From a bacterium (GTDB taxonomy: Bacteria; SAR324; XYD2-FULL-50-16): DNA of 64,000 bases. How positions within the stretch are numbered: position 1 is the first letter of the stretch; the number at the start of each line of letters is the position of its first letter. The stretch spans positions 1 to 64,000 of the forward strand of contig JAHJRI010000076.1 in assembly GCA_018830885.1 (NCBI GenBank), written 5' to 3'. Below are positions 36,258 to 46,023 of this stretch, one piece after another. Position numbers and translations under genes: made by a program. The notes under the pieces are model-generated. The model did not search any database. It was not told the origin of the DNA and saw only the letters and a program-made list of their open reading frames with translations.

Positions 36258-37019
36258 ATGACCCAACTGCTGCTGCAATCCATCAATGTCCGGTTCGGAG
36301 GACTTCAGGCCCTGTCTGACATTACCTTCTCCCTCGAACCGGCCGAAGTTGTCGGGCTGATCGGCCCCAACGGTGCCGGGAAGACGACGGTTTTCAATGT
36401 CATCACCGGAGTGTACCGTGCCACTTCCGGTGAAGTGAAAATCGACAGCGTCAAAATCCTGGGTAAACGTCCCCACCAGATTTTTTCCCTGGGCATTGCC
36501 CGTACCTTTCAGAATATCCGCCTTTTCGAGAATATGACCGCCCTCGAAAACGCCATGGTCGCTCTTCATTCCCGATCGACCAAAGGGGTGCTCGGGGCGG
36601 TTCTCCGGTATCGATCCCAGCGTCTGGAGGAAAAACGCATCGAAGATGATGCCTATAAAGCGCTGCGTTTTATGGGTGTCGAAGCATATGCAGATGTTGT
36701 TGCCCAGAATCTGCCCTATGGGCTGCAGCGACGGCTTGAAATCGCCCGGGCACTGGCTTCCCAACCCAAAATTCTGCTGTTGGATGAACCGGCGGCGGGC
36801 ATGAATCCGGCTGAAAGCAAGCATCTCATGACAGATATCGGGCGTATTTCCGACCTGGGAATTACGGTATTGCTGGTCGAGCATGATATGCAGGTCGTCA
36901 TGGGCGTCTGCGACCGGATCATTGTGATCGATCATGGTGTTAAAATCGCCGAGGGGAAACCTGAAGAGATTCAGCGCAACCCCAAGGTCATTGAGGCCTA
37001 TTTGGGCCAACCGGGCTGA
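36258..37019 (+). CDS. livG: Branched-chain-type ABC transporter ATPase (LivG)
   Basis: A 253-residue ATPase of the HAAT (hydrophobic amino acid uptake) class. Walker A is GPNGAGKTT, the signature region LPYGLQRRLEIARALA replaces LSGGQ as is usual for LivG, Walker B is KILLLDEPAAGMNP, and the switch His is in LLVEHDMQVV. It powers import through LivH/LivM. The first Met codon at 36255 is TTG and the ATG follows at 36258; neither has a strong site. It is the first gene of a G-K-H-M-F set, an unusual order since livG normally lies next to livF. Confidence 0.93.
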   Translation: MTQLLLQSINVRFGGLQALSDITFSLEPAEVVGLIGPNGAGKTTVFNVITGVYRATSGEVKIDSVKILGKRPHQIFSLGIARTFQNIRLFENMTALENAMVALHSRSTKGVLGAVLRYRSQRLEEKRIEDDAYKALRFMGVEAYADVVAQNLPYGLQRRLEIARALASQPKILLLDEPAAGMNPAESKHLMTDIGRISDLGITVLLVEHDMQVVMGVCDRIIVIDHGVKIAEGKPEEIQRNPKVIEAYLGQPG

Positions 37020-37057
37020 GGCCTGTCTTTTAAAATCCATATTCATCAGGAGGAGTC

Positions 37058-38194
37058 ATGAAAAGAAGGTTATTGATGATCGCATTCTCGATGTTGTTTA
37101 TTCTTCCGCTTATCTGCGGGGTTGCCGTTGCCAAAACACTAAAGATCGGTACCATGAGCCCGCTGACAGGACCTTATGCCGCGGATGGCAATGATATCGT
37201 TAAAGGTGTCAAGGCGGCGGTGGCCGTGATTGAAGACGAAGGCGGTATTCCTGGATTTGACAAGATTGAGATCAGCTCCCAGGATACGGCTTGCGATCCG
37301 AGACAGGCTGTTTCCGCAGCTAATATTCTGATCAATGAAGAAGTGGTCGGCGTGATCGGCGCTTACTGTTCATCTTCAACCATCCCCGCGTCAGAAGTCT
37401 TGAGCGAAGAGGACATCCCCATGATCACCCCGGCGTCCACCAATGAAAAAGTGACAGAACGTGGATTGAAATACATGTTCCGCATGTGCGGTCGGGACGA
37501 CGACCAGTCCCAGATAGCGGGACAGTTTCTCAAGGATTACCTGAAGGCAAAATCCATTTATATCGTCGATGATAAAACCACCTACTCCCAGGGTCTGGCG
37601 ACCAACGTGGCCAAACAGGCTGAAATGCAGGGAATCAGGGTGTTGTCCCATGACCATGTCAATCAGGGCGACAAAGACTTCTCAGCCGTCCTCACCAAGA
37701 TCAAACGGGCCAATCCGGACGTGTTTTACATGAGTCTGCAGAATTCAGCCACCGGAAGTTTGATGGCGATTCAGGCGCACCGCTTTGGGCTCAAGGCGAA
37801 CATTCTTTCCCAGGACGCTGTTTATCATCCCCAGTTCATCGACATTGCCAAGGAAGCGGCCGAGGGCGTTTACCTGACCTTTGGGTATACCGACCAGAGT
37901 ACCCCTTCCTATCAGAAGTATATCAAAAAGTATAACGCCCTTTCAGGTGACCCGGGAGCTTACTCGGGTTATGCCTATGACGGGGCCTACGTGCTGTTAA
38001 GCGCCATCAAAAAGGCCGGTTCCATCGACCCTGCGGACATCAAGGCAGAGATGATGAAAATGAATTTTACCGGCGCCACGAAGACCATCAAGTTCAGAGA
38101 AAATGGTGATTCCGGATCAAACTATGTCATCTGGCGTGTCGTCAACGGCAAGTTTAAAAACTATTGGAATCCAATCACTGGCGCGCTCTATTAA
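37058..38194 (+). CDS. Periplasmic binding protein of the branched-chain-type transporter
   Basis: This 378-residue LivK/LivJ-like receptor has a signal peptide ending near GVAVAKT, then TLKIGTMSPLTGPYAADGNDIVKG and the type I periplasmic-binding fold (ICSSSTIPASEVL-like segment, ISQDAVYHPQF, GYAYDGAYVLLSAIKKAG). AGGAGGAGTC gives it the strongest ribosome site in the operon, as expected for the most abundant component. The ligand may be an amino acid, an amide or a ureido compound; the sequence does not tell. A hairpin just after the gene may set its higher expression relative to the permease genes. Confidence 0.92.
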   Translation: MKRRLLMIAFSMLFILPLICGVAVAKTLKIGTMSPLTGPYAADGNDIVKGVKAAVAVIEDEGGIPGFDKIEISSQDTACDPRQAVSAANILINEEVVGVIGAYCSSSTIPASEVLSEEDIPMITPASTNEKVTERGLKYMFRMCGRDDDQSQIAGQFLKDYLKAKSIYIVDDKTTYSQGLATNVAKQAEMQGIRVLSHDHVNQGDKDFSAVLTKIKRANPDVFYMSLQNSATGSLMAIQAHRFGLKANILSQDAVYHPQFIDIAKEAAEGVYLTFGYTDQSTPSYQKYIKKYNALSGDPGAYSGYAYDGAYVLLSAIKKAGSIDPADIKAEMMKMNFTGATKTIKFRENGDSGSNYVIWRVVNGKFKNYWNPITGALY

Positions 38195-38205
38195 ACCATT
38201 ACCAG

Positions 38206-38235
38206 GGGCATCCGGATTTCCGTATCCGGATGCCC
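38206..38235 (+). promoter_or_regulatory. Perfect hairpin between binding-protein and permease genes
   Basis: GGGCATCCGGAT (38206-38217) and ATCCGGATGCCC (38224-38235) form a 12-bp perfect stem with a six-base loop. A C/T-rich stretch with five T follows 17 bases later, not directly. In binding-protein transporters such hairpins protect the upstream mRNA or partly stop transcription; either fits here. Confidence 0.55.
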
Positions 38236-38275
38236 GGCAGGGTCCCCCTTTTTCTTCCCCTTACCAGAGACAGAT

Positions 38276-39187
38276 ATGGAGTTTTTCATTCAGCAGTTGA
38301 TCAACGGCTTGACCCTGGGAGGAATCTATGCCCTTATCGCCCTGGGGTATACGATGGTCTACGGGGTGATTCAGTTGATCAATTTTGCCCACGGTGAGTT
38401 TTTTGCAGCGGGTGGTTATATTGGCGTGATACTCCTGAGCTTTTTTGCAGCCAACGGATTGCTGGAAAGTCATCCCTGGATCTGTCTGGCAGCGTCACTG
38501 GTGCTGGCCATGGGGTACTGTGCCATGCTGGCCATGGCTGTCGAAAAAATCGCCTATAAACCGCTGCGGCATGCTTCCCGACTGGCGGTTCTCCTGAGCG
38601 CCCTGGGGATGTCCATTTTTCTTCAGAATGGACTGATGCTGACCCAGGGGGTGTATGATAAACCCTATCCGACCTCATTCAGCCTGGGCCGATTCGAAGT
38701 CGGCCAGATCACCGTCAGCTATCTCCAGATCACCATTGTCCTGATCACCATCGCCCTGTTGATTCTCCTGAATATCCTGATTTTCCGGACGCGGATCGGA
38801 AAAGCCATGCGGGCGACAGCCCAGGACAAAACCATGAGTTCGCTGGTGGGTATCAGCAGTAACAGGATCATCAGCCTGACGTTCGCCCTGGGAGCTGGTC
38901 TGGCTGCGGCCGCCGGAATCATGGTGGGTCTTTACTACGGCTCGGTCAGTTATTATATGGGATTCGTTCCCGGGATCAAGGCTTTTGCAGCAGCCGTACT
39001 GGGTGGTATCGGCAGCGTGACCGGCGCCATGCTGGGGGGGTTGATCATCGGCCTGGTAGAGATTTTCGGTGCCGGCTATATCTCAGGGCAGTACAAAGAT
39101 GTCTTTGCCTTTATCATTTTGATATCGGTCCTCTATTTTATGCCAAACGGAATCATGGGGGAGAATGTCGATGATACGCGCGTCTAA
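38276..39187 (+). CDS. livH: Branched-chain-type ABC permease (LivH)
   Basis: A 303-residue inner-membrane permease with about eight helices. Signatures are QQLINGLTLGGIYALIALGYTMVYG at the start, INFAHGEFFAAGGY, and GIKAFAAAVLGGIGSVTGAMLGGLIIGLVE, the EAA-like loop that contacts the ATPase. The start lies 81 bp after the binding-protein gene, with the hairpin between. The end overlaps livM by 23 bp. Confidence 0.94.
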   Translation: MEFFIQQLINGLTLGGIYALIALGYTMVYGVIQLINFAHGEFFAAGGYIGVILLSFFAANGLLESHPWICLAASLVLAMGYCAMLAMAVEKIAYKPLRHASRLAVLLSALGMSIFLQNGLMLTQGVYDKPYPTSFSLGRFEVGQITVSYLQITIVLITIALLILLNILIFRTRIGKAMRATAQDKTMSSLVGISSNRIISLTFALGAGLAAAAGIMVGLYYGSVSYYMGFVPGIKAFAAAVLGGIGSVTGAMLGGLIIGLVEIFGAGYISGQYKDVFAFIILISVLYFMPNGIMGENVDDTRV

Positions 39188-40400
39188 GGATATCTGGCGA
39201 GGGTACCTGATCGGAATTGTCTGGCTGCTGGCCCTTCTCTGGCCGCTGCTCGGGATACACAGTGACGGGACCCTCTCTTTCAGCCGGACGCTTCAGGTAT
39301 GGCTGATTATTGCCGTGATAACCCTGCTTTTAATCCTGATAACCCTGCTCTACAAAAACCAAAAGCTGACGTGGATCAGCGGCCCTGTCGCCCGCACCCG
39401 CAGTGCGATCGGCAGCAGTTCGCAGAAAGTGCCCACCTGGGGCTGGATAATGCTGGCCGCTCTCTTTGCGCTGACCTTTCCTCTCTATACGGGGCGCAGC
39501 GCCCAGGATGTCGCCATCAATGTCCTGGTGTATATCTGTCTCGGTCTGGGTCTGAATATTGTGATCGGTCTGGCCGGGATGCTGGATCTGGGCTATATTG
39601 CCTTTTATGGCGTCGGAGCATATACGTACGCATTACTCAGCATCCATTTCCAGCTCTCTTTCTGGCTGGCACTTCCGTTTGCGGCTTTCACTGCCTGCAT
39701 CGCCGGCTGTATTATCGGTTATCCAACCCTGAGGATGCGCGGTGACTATCTGGCCATTGTAACCCTGGGTTTCGGGGAGATCGTACGGATCATTCTCAAC
39801 AACTGGATGACGCTGACCAACGGTCCCAACGGTATCCTTGGTATCAAGGCCCCCGGTATCTACTATCCCAGCTTTGCCGATGGTTTCAGCATCGAGCACC
39901 TCTGGCTCAAGAAACTCCACTATGTCTATTACGTGGTGCTGCTGCTGGTGGTCTTTACTATCATTGCGGTCCACAGACTGAATTTCTCCCGGATCGGCAG
40001 GGCCTGGGAGGCGATCCGGGAGGATGAGACGGCAGCAGAGTTGATGGGGGTGAACACCTTCAAGCTGAAGCTTCTGGCCTATGCCATGGGGGCGATCTTT
40101 GGCGGTCTGGCAGGCGCATTCTTTGCGGCCCGCATGAGATTTGTCAGTCCTGAAAGTTTCACCTTTATCGAATCAGCCATGGTGCTGGCCATGGTTGTCC
40201 TGGGGGGGATGGCTTCCATTCCGGGGATTATTCTCGGGGCCATGGCCCTGGTTGTTCTGCCAGAGGTGTTCCGGGAGTTTGAACTTTACCGGATGCTGGC
40301 GTTCGGAGCGTCCATGACCCTGATGATGCTGTTCCGACCGGCAGGCCTGATTCCAGCGAAGCGGATGGGGAAAAGGTCAGAGGAAAAGGAGGGCGCATGA
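39165..40400 (+). CDS. livM: Branched-chain-type ABC permease (LivM)
   Basis: This 411-residue permease pairs with LivH. It has an extended N-terminus of about 100 residues with two extra helices, as in many LivM proteins, then NIVIGLAGMLDLGYIAFYGVGAYTYALL, LRMRGDYLAIVTLGFGEIVRIILNNW, and RIGRAWEAIREDETAAELMGVNTFKLKL before the final helices. Start codons at 39165 and 39171 are both possible; GGGGGAG sits better for 39171. It overlaps livH upstream and livF downstream (4 bp), so translation is coupled. Confidence 0.94.
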   Translation: MSMIRASKDIWRGYLIGIVWLLALLWPLLGIHSDGTLSFSRTLQVWLIIAVITLLLILITLLYKNQKLTWISGPVARTRSAIGSSSQKVPTWGWIMLAALFALTFPLYTGRSAQDVAINVLVYICLGLGLNIVIGLAGMLDLGYIAFYGVGAYTYALLSIHFQLSFWLALPFAAFTACIAGCIIGYPTLRMRGDYLAIVTLGFGEIVRIILNNWMTLTNGPNGILGIKAPGIYYPSFADGFSIEHLWLKKLHYVYYVVLLLVVFTIIAVHRLNFSRIGRAWEAIREDETAAELMGVNTFKLKLLAYAMGAIFGGLAGAFFAARMRFVSPESFTFIESAMVLAMVVLGGMASIPGIILGAMALVVLPEVFREFELYRMLAFGASMTLMMLFRPAGLIPAKRMGKRSEEKEGA

Positions 40401-41122
40401 CGGAACAGCCGGTTCTGGAATTACAGGATATTCATACCAGTTATGGCAATATCAAGGCTCTCAAGGGGATCTCCCTCAGCGTCTTCCAGGGGGAGATCGT
40501 CACCATCATCGGGGCCAACGGTGCCGGAAAGTCGACAACCCTGATGTCCATCTGCAATATTGTCCCCATCGAAAAAGGTGCTGTGTTCTATTATGGAGAG
40601 GCGATCCACAAGCGCCCGGCCGATACACTTCCAGCCAGGGGATTGATTCAGGTACCCGAGGGTCGCCGTATCTTTCCCAGGTTGTCGGTGGAGGATAACC
40701 TGGATATGGGGGCGTTTTTCAGGAAGGATCATGCCGGCATTGCAGCGGACATGGGTCATGTTTATAACCTGTTTCCCGTTTTGAAGGACCGAACCCGTCA
40801 GAAAGGGGGGACGCTTTCCGGTGGCGAACAGCAGATGCTGGCCATCGGCAGGGCGTTGATGGGCAGGCCGAAACTGTTGCTGCTGGACGAACCCTCACTG
40901 GGTCTGGCTCCCATGATCGTACAAAAGATATTTGAAATTATAAATAATATCAATACTATCAATAAAACAACCATCCTGCTGGTGGAGCAGAACGCCAATA
41001 TTGCGCTGAAGACGGCCAAACGAGGCTATGTGCTGGAAACCGGCACCATCCTGTTCAGCGACCAGTCTGATGCCCTGCTTGGCAATCCAGACATCCGCAA
41101 AGCTTACCTGGGTGAGATCTAG
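40397..41122 (+). CDS. livF: Branched-chain-type ABC transporter ATPase (LivF)
   Basis: The 241-residue second ATPase of the importer. It has Walker A GANGAGKSTT, the signature loop GGTLSGGEQQMLAIGRAL, Walker B KLLLLDEPSLGLAP and the Q-loop RGLIQVPEGRRIFPRLSVEDNL typical of LivF. Its ATG overlaps the livM stop by 4 bp. It closes the operon. The next gene is unrelated and starts 324 bp later. Confidence 0.95.
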   Translation: MTEQPVLELQDIHTSYGNIKALKGISLSVFQGEIVTIIGANGAGKSTTLMSICNIVPIEKGAVFYYGEAIHKRPADTLPARGLIQVPEGRRIFPRLSVEDNLDMGAFFRKDHAGIAADMGHVYNLFPVLKDRTRQKGGTLSGGEQQMLAIGRALMGRPKLLLLDEPSLGLAPMIVQKIFEIINNINTINKTTILLVEQNANIALKTAKRGYVLETGTILFSDQSDALLGNPDIRKAYLGEI

Positions 41123-41446
41123 AACTCGCTTCCCAGAAGACTGACTCCGTTGGAATAGACCTCTCTCCCTGGCATTCAGTGTTTGACGCCTCGTGCCGCG
41201 GCGGGCAGGATGAGGGAGCAACAGGAAACATACCCACCCCCGTTTTTCATTTTGGTTACTTTTTTTGAAATATCGCCGTTCGTCAGGTGTATTACTCGAT
41301 AATCAGGGTCATGAATCGAACTGAATCGGGATCCGGACCGCGGCATGTCGGTTTGAAGCGGGCCCTGAATAGATTCCCGCTTGTTCAATAAACGAGATAA
41401 GCCCCCCCATCGGGGAACGAAACCATTTCAAAGTGAGGCAACAGAT
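41123..41446. other. Intergenic, no gene seen
   Basis: No supported gene and no clear terminator after livF. The ribosome site GTGAGGCAACAG for the SHOCT protein lies at the right end. Confidence 0.4.
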
Positions 41447-41773
41447 ATGACATTCAAAAAAATCAGTGCAGCGGCATTTTTAGTCTTGATTCCGGTCGGG
41501 GTATTTGCCCAGGGATTCAGACAATCCTGCTGGGGCAATCAAATCGGGTTTATGGGTCGTGAGTGGGGCCCGCTGGCGTTCATGGGAGGCGGTTGGATGA
41601 TGTTTTTATGGGTAATCCTGCTAATCGTAGCAGTTGTCCTCATTACACGGTGGGCTGGGACTTCCGGAAGAAGACACTCGGTGACGGATAACGCTAAAAG
41701 TATTCTTGCCGAGCGCTATGCCAGAGGTGAAATCAGCCAGGAGGAGTATAGTGCAATGAAGAAACAACTGTGA
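41447..41773 (+). CDS. Small membrane protein with a SHOCT domain
   Basis: The protein has 108 residues. A signal-like first helix (FKKISAAAFLVLIPVGVFAQG) is followed by an aromatic/glycine segment, a second helix (GGGWMMFLWVILLIVAVVLIT) and a C-terminal SHOCT motif (SILAERYARGEISQEEYSAMKKQL). SHOCT domains are short oligomerisation segments on many bacterial membrane proteins. GAGG nine bases upstream supports ATG 41447 over a frame open from 41381. The first helix may be cleaved. Its function is unknown. Confidence 0.8.
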   Translation: MTFKKISAAAFLVLIPVGVFAQGFRQSCWGNQIGFMGREWGPLAFMGGGWMMFLWVILLIVAVVLITRWAGTSGRRHSVTDNAKSILAERYARGEISQEEYSAMKKQL

Positions 41774-41946
41774 GCGCGCGCGTTGTGATCAGCGCCATTT
41801 CCAACTTGATCAAACAGACCCCCAGGATCTAAACTGAAACCAGGGGGTTGCCATGCCGCTCTGATGCGTCACGACCTCCTCCAGAGCGACATCTGCCATC
41901 GATCCTAAAACTGAAATGGCATAACCCTTTTTCGATACCCCCCACC

Positions 41947-43704
41947 ATGAAGAAGACAATCCGCAGAATTCTTGCCAGTGCCGCCATCATAGTACTATCC
42001 GGGGTAATGATCGTTTTTGCGGTGAATTTCTGGTATCACTATCAGGTCCTGGAGATTCTTGAGGAACGACCCCAGGGGGTGATCGCGGCCCATGGCATGG
42101 TGGTATCCGCACATCCGCTGGCATCGAAAACCGGCATCGATATCCTGAAACAGGGGGGAAATGCATTTGATGCCGCAATCGCTGTGCAATTTGCCCTGGC
42201 AGTGGTTTATCCCAGTGCAGGTAATATCGGCGGCGGTGGATTTCTGGTGTATCGAACCGGGGACGGTCAGGTCGGAAGCCTTGATTTCCGGGAAAAAGCA
42301 CCCCTGAAAGCCCACCGCACCATGTACCTGGATAAGCGCGGGAATCCCATCCCCCGACTCAGTCTGGACGGTGCGCTGGCAGTCGGGGTCCCCGGAACGG
42401 TGGACGGCATGGTTCAAATAGCCGGGAAACTGGGATCACTGCCCTTTGCCGATCTCATCCAGCCTGCCATCAACCTGGCCCGGGATGGCGTCCTGCTGAC
42501 CGAAAAACAGGCGAATGGCTACAACCTTGCCCGGGAAGCATTCCTGAAACTGAACCCCCATCGTCCCTATGTGGTCAGGGACGAACCATGGCAAGCAGGG
42601 GCCCGCCTCGTTCATGCAGACCTGGCTGAAACCCTGGAACGCATCAGGGACAGGGGACGGGAAGGTTTCTATGGTGGAAAAACCGCAGCCCTGTTGGTTG
42701 CAGAAATAACCCGGGGCGGCGGACTGATCAGCCTGGAGGATCTGGCGGCCTATCGCTCGGTCTGGCGGGAACCCATCGTGGGAAGTTACCGATCAACCAC
42801 CGTCATCTCGATGCCCCCGCCCTCCAGCGGCGGTATCGCGCTGCTGCAACTGCTGAAAGCGTCCGAAGCGGTCAGCTTCAAAACGTTCGGACATAACGAC
42901 GATCGCAGTGTCCATATGATGACCGAGTTGGAGCGACGCGTGTATGCCGACCGGGCTGTCTTTCTGGGCGACCCCGACTATTATGAGGTGCCAGTCAGGT
43001 CTTTGCTGAGTGACCAGTATCTTGCCGGCCGGATGTCAACCATCGATCCTGACCAGAAAACCGATTCGACAGAAGTCCGCGCAGGGACGCTCCCACCCGC
43101 TGAAAGCCGCGAAACAACCCATTTCTCGGTGGTCGATCGATGGGGCAACGCCGCAGCCATCACCACGACACTCAATGGTGGCTACGGCAGCAAGGTTTTT
43201 GTTGAAGGAGCCGGTTTTCTATTGAACAACGAGATGGACGATTTCAGTATCAAACCGGGTGTCCCCAACATGTATGGTCTGGTGGGTGGAGAAGCCAATG
43301 CGATCGAGCCTGGAAAAAGGATGCTCAGCAGCATGACCCCCACCATTCTGGAAAAGGATGGGAGACTGTTCATGGTGGTCGGAACACCGGGTGGTTCGAC
43401 CATTATTACGTCTGTTTACCAGACCATACTCAATGTGGTCGAACACGGGATGACCATGCAGCAGGCGGTCTCGTCCGGAAGAGTCCATTCCCAGTGGCTG
43501 CCCGACCAGATCGTGATTGAAAAAGGTGCCATGGGTCCGATGGAGATGCTGCAGCTGGCCCTGAAAGGGCATACGCTGAAAGTGTATCCCTCTTTTAAAA
43601 GCACACTGGGAAGGGTGGCTGCCATCCTGGTCCAGCCGGATGGTCGTTACGAGGGGGCCGCCGATTACCGGCGGGGGGTTGACGACACCGCCGCCGGTTA
43701 CTGA
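41947..43704 (+). CDS. ggt: Gamma-glutamyltranspeptidase
   Basis: The 585-residue Ntn hydrolase moves or hydrolyses gamma-glutamyl groups of glutathione and similar compounds in the periplasm. An N-terminal membrane helix ([19 protein letters not shown]) anchors or exports it. [34 protein letters not shown] is classic for the large subunit. The self-cleavage nucleophile is Thr391, the second Thr of [22 protein letters not shown], followed by the [12 protein letters not shown] and PGG(S)TIITSV motifs of the small subunit. ATG 41947 begins MKKTIRR. It converges with murB, with 20 bp between. Confidence 0.95.
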   Translation: MKKTIRRILASAAIIVLSGVMIVFAVNFWYHYQVLEILEERPQGVIAAHGMVVSAHPLASKTGIDILKQGGNAFDAAIAVQFALAVVYPSAGNIGGGGFLVYRTGDGQVGSLDFREKAPLKAHRTMYLDKRGNPIPRLSLDGALAVGVPGTVDGMVQIAGKLGSLPFADLIQPAINLARDGVLLTEKQANGYNLAREAFLKLNPHRPYVVRDEPWQAGARLVHADLAETLERIRDRGREGFYGGKTAALLVAEITRGGGLISLEDLAAYRSVWREPIVGSYRSTTVISMPPPSSGGIALLQLLKASEAVSFKTFGHNDDRSVHMMTELERRVYADRAVFLGDPDYYEVPVRSLLSDQYLAGRMSTIDPDQKTDSTEVRAGTLPPAESRETTHFSVVDRWGNAAAITTTLNGGYGSKVFVEGAGFLLNNEMDDFSIKPGVPNMYGLVGGEANAIEPGKRMLSSMTPTILEKDGRLFMVVGTPGGSTIITSVYQTILNVVEHGMTMQQAVSSGRVHSQWLPDQIVIEKGAMGPMEMLQLALKGHTLKVYPSFKSTLGRVAAILVQPDGRYEGAADYRRGVDDTAAGY

Positions 43705-43724
43705 ACGGTTTCTGATGGGAAGTG

Positions 43725-44669
43725 CTATTGCCCGGCCAGGAAGCGTTCTCTGAGGGGCGCAATTTCTGATTCCTTCGGTCGGGGTTCCCTGACCTCTGAA
43801 ATCCTTTTTTTCAGATCCTCAGGCAGCTGCCCGAGGATCTCCATTTCGTATTCCAGCCAGATCCCGAAATGTTGATAAACCGCCTCCCGCATGTTCAGGG
43901 TGACTTCGAGAATCTGCCGGGCGGATGCCCCCTTGTTGAAGACGAAATTGGCATGATAGGGGCTGATTTCCACCTGGCCGGTACTGAAAGCCCGCACACC
44001 GACTTTATCCAGGAGCAGTCCGCTGGGGACACCCGCGGTATAGTCGTTTTTAAAAACACAGCCACAGGAGGGGTAAGCCAGCTGGTGTTTCTTCTCCCGG
44101 TCGGTTTTGCAGAACTCCATCTGACGGCGTATCTCATCCTGTTCACCGGGTTTCAGTTTCAGGGTTACCGAAGCTACCACCTCCTGACTGCGCATGAAGA
44201 TGGTATCCTTATAGCCGAGAAAAATACCGTCGTTCGGGTAGTTCCGAATCTGTCCCTGCCGTGTGACGACTGTGACGGACTCTACGATCTGGCTGATTTC
44301 GCCCCCATAACAGCGGGCGTTCATACGGACAGTGGCGCCCACCTGGCCGGGCAGGCAGTACATCCATTCGGCCCCGGTCAGGGAGTCGGCTAAACACTTC
44401 TCGGCCAGGAACGTGTTTAATACCCCTGCTTCAACGATAATACGGTCATGAACGGTGCAGATCCCCTTCAACCGGCTGAACATCACCACGGCTCCCGGCC
44501 AGTGATCATCCATAACCAGGGAGTTACTGCCGGCACCCAGCAGAAAATAGGGTGTTTGTTCCGCATGGAGTCTGGACATCGCTTTCGCCAGTTCCGGCAC
44601 GGACCCGGGAACAATCCACTGGTCGCAGGTCCCACCGGTTTGATAATAACTTACCTCTTTCAACTGCAT
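43725..44669 (-). CDS. murB: UDP-N-acetylmuramate dehydrogenase-like flavoprotein (MurB)
   Basis: The protein has 314 residues. The FAD site is visible as LLGAGSNSLV and GQVGATVRMNARCYGGEIS, and the C-terminal catalytic Glu in WLEYEMEILG. The proton donor that is Ser in most MurB enzymes (AGSxFKNP) appears as Cys in SCGCVFKND. MurB reduces enolpyruvyl-UDP-GlcNAc in cell-wall synthesis. The gene stands alone, away from a mur/fts cluster. Identity is likely but not certain because of the Ser-to-Cys change and the short form. Confidence 0.85.
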   Translation of the reverse strand: MQLKEVSYYQTGGTCDQWIVPGSVPELAKAMSRLHAEQTPYFLLGAGSNSLVMDDHWPGAVVMFSRLKGICTVHDRIIVEAGVLNTFLAEKCLADSLTGAEWMYCLPGQVGATVRMNARCYGGEISQIVESVTVVTRQGQIRNYPNDGIFLGYKDTIFMRSQEVVASVTLKLKPGEQDEIRRQMEFCKTDREKKHQLAYPSCGCVFKNDYTAGVPSGLLLDKVGVRAFSTGQVEISPYHANFVFNKGASARQILEVTLNMREAVYQHFGIWLEYEMEILGQLPEDLKKRISEVREPRPKESEIAPLRERFLAGQ

Positions 44670-45000
44670 AAACAGAACCGGATATGAAATTTCTGGTGTG
44701 CAACAATACGATGACGGTGCGACGCTGCCTGGATTGAAACCCGGTGCAACGGTGGCATGTCAAAAAAAATGGATGTTTCAGATGATTGTACACCGTTGTC
44801 TCAGGAATGACCACCTTGCTCAACCGGGTGATACCCGTTCGGGATTTCGTCTCTGGATCCCATGCTGCTGCCAGGTCCTTTTCGTTGTCAACACCGGTGA
44901 ACAGAGGGAGCTGTCCCAATCGGAATAAAAAGTTCCGAACCGGTCTCAATTTCCCTTTTTACTTCTGCTCTATCCTGTGTAACCCCTGAAAACAAAGGGA
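44670..45000. other. Intergenic, no gene seen
   Basis: No supported frame. The region holds the murB upstream DNA (minus strand) and leads into the sigma-54-like site at 45001. Confidence 0.4.
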
Positions 45001-45016
45001 TGGCATATTCATTGCT
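45001..45016 (+). promoter_or_regulatory. Candidate sigma-54 promoter
   Basis: TGGCATATTCATTGCT matches the sigma-54 consensus at TGGCA (-24) and TTGC (-12) with exact spacing between the GG and GC pairs. It lies 74 bp before the ATG of the UPF0316 gene, so its 5' leader would be about 60 bases. A sigma-54 activator gene is encoded elsewhere in the window (29742-31145), but a link is not shown. Confidence 0.45.
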
Positions 45017-45089
45017 AATAGTAGAAGCAGATCGTGCTTTCCAGTCCCACTATTTCTCAACCCAGTGAATCAAGCATCGGCAGGACAAA

Positions 45090-45785
45090 GTGAATCAATA
45101 TATTTTATTAACAGGACTTATAGTGTTTGTCGCCAGGATCATGGATGTGAGTATTGGCACGATCCGGACGATTGTAACAATTCAGGGAAGAATTGTAATC
45201 GCTTTTTTCCTCGGTATTATCGAGGTTGTTTTGTGGATTGTCGTTGTTGGCACGGTGATCAACGAAATAAAGGAATCCCCGATTCTGATCCTGTTTTATT
45301 CGGTTGGTTTTGCCACGGGAAATGTGGTTGGTATTCTGGCTGAAAGAGAACTGGCTTTTGGGCCCATTATATTGAAAATCATCACGAATAACAAAGAGGC
45401 AGAGATTTTACAGGCTTTTCAGCAGTTTTCCCTGAATATGACCCAGTTTAAGGGGGAGGGAACCCATGGTCCGGTGACGGAGCTTTTTGTAGTCTGTCAC
45501 AGGCGGGATCTGCGGGTCCTCATACCGTTGCTCCAAAAAATCGACAAAAACGCTTTTTACCTGACAGAACAGGCCAGGGAGGTCAGCCACACACTCAAGC
45601 CGATCAGGGTGGTGGAACCGAATCCAAACTCACTCTTACAGAAGATCCGGTTGCTGGTGCCATCTCTCCACAAAAATTTCCAACCGGGTTTCCCTTCCAT
45701 GGAACAGGCCGGAAACACCCATCCGATTCTCGTTCCAATCCATACACCAGTGACCGGCTGGCGTTCGCGGTTTAAAAAGAAATAG
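45090..45785 (+). CDS. UPF0316/DUF2179-family membrane protein
   Basis: The 231-residue protein has three membrane helices (5-24, 33-55 and 62-82) with the family motif ARIMDVSIGTIRTIVTIQGR and FATGNVVGILAERELAFG. A cytoplasmic DUF2179 domain (EAEILQAFQQFSLNMTQFKGEGTHGPVTELFVVCHRRDL) follows, and then a 55-residue tail that most members lack. The biochemical role is unknown. It is a single gene, preceded by the sigma-54-like site. The ATG at 45090 lacks a strong ribosome site. Confidence 0.85.
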   Translation: MNQYILLTGLIVFVARIMDVSIGTIRTIVTIQGRIVIAFFLGIIEVVLWIVVVGTVINEIKESPILILFYSVGFATGNVVGILAERELAFGPIILKIITNNKEAEILQAFQQFSLNMTQFKGEGTHGPVTELFVVCHRRDLRVLIPLLQKIDKNAFYLTEQAREVSHTLKPIRVVEPNPNSLLQKIRLLVPSLHKNFQPGFPSMEQAGNTHPILVPIHTPVTGWRSRFKKK

Positions 45786-46023
45786 GTCTGCAGGGGTCTC
45801 GCGGCGAGTCTCTCGATCCAACGCAACGAGACCATGACTCCCGATTTCTATTGATTCCGACATCGGGCGGTTGACTTGACATTAGTGACAATGATTTCGG
45901 ACCGGGACTGGAAGCGTGGCTCATGCATCGCCCGCCTCTTCATCCCGGCCCTGAAAACCGTGCCGGCTTTATGGTTATGGTTGTTCAGTCAGTACGCTGA
46001 TCCGGGCTTATATAAAAACCGGG

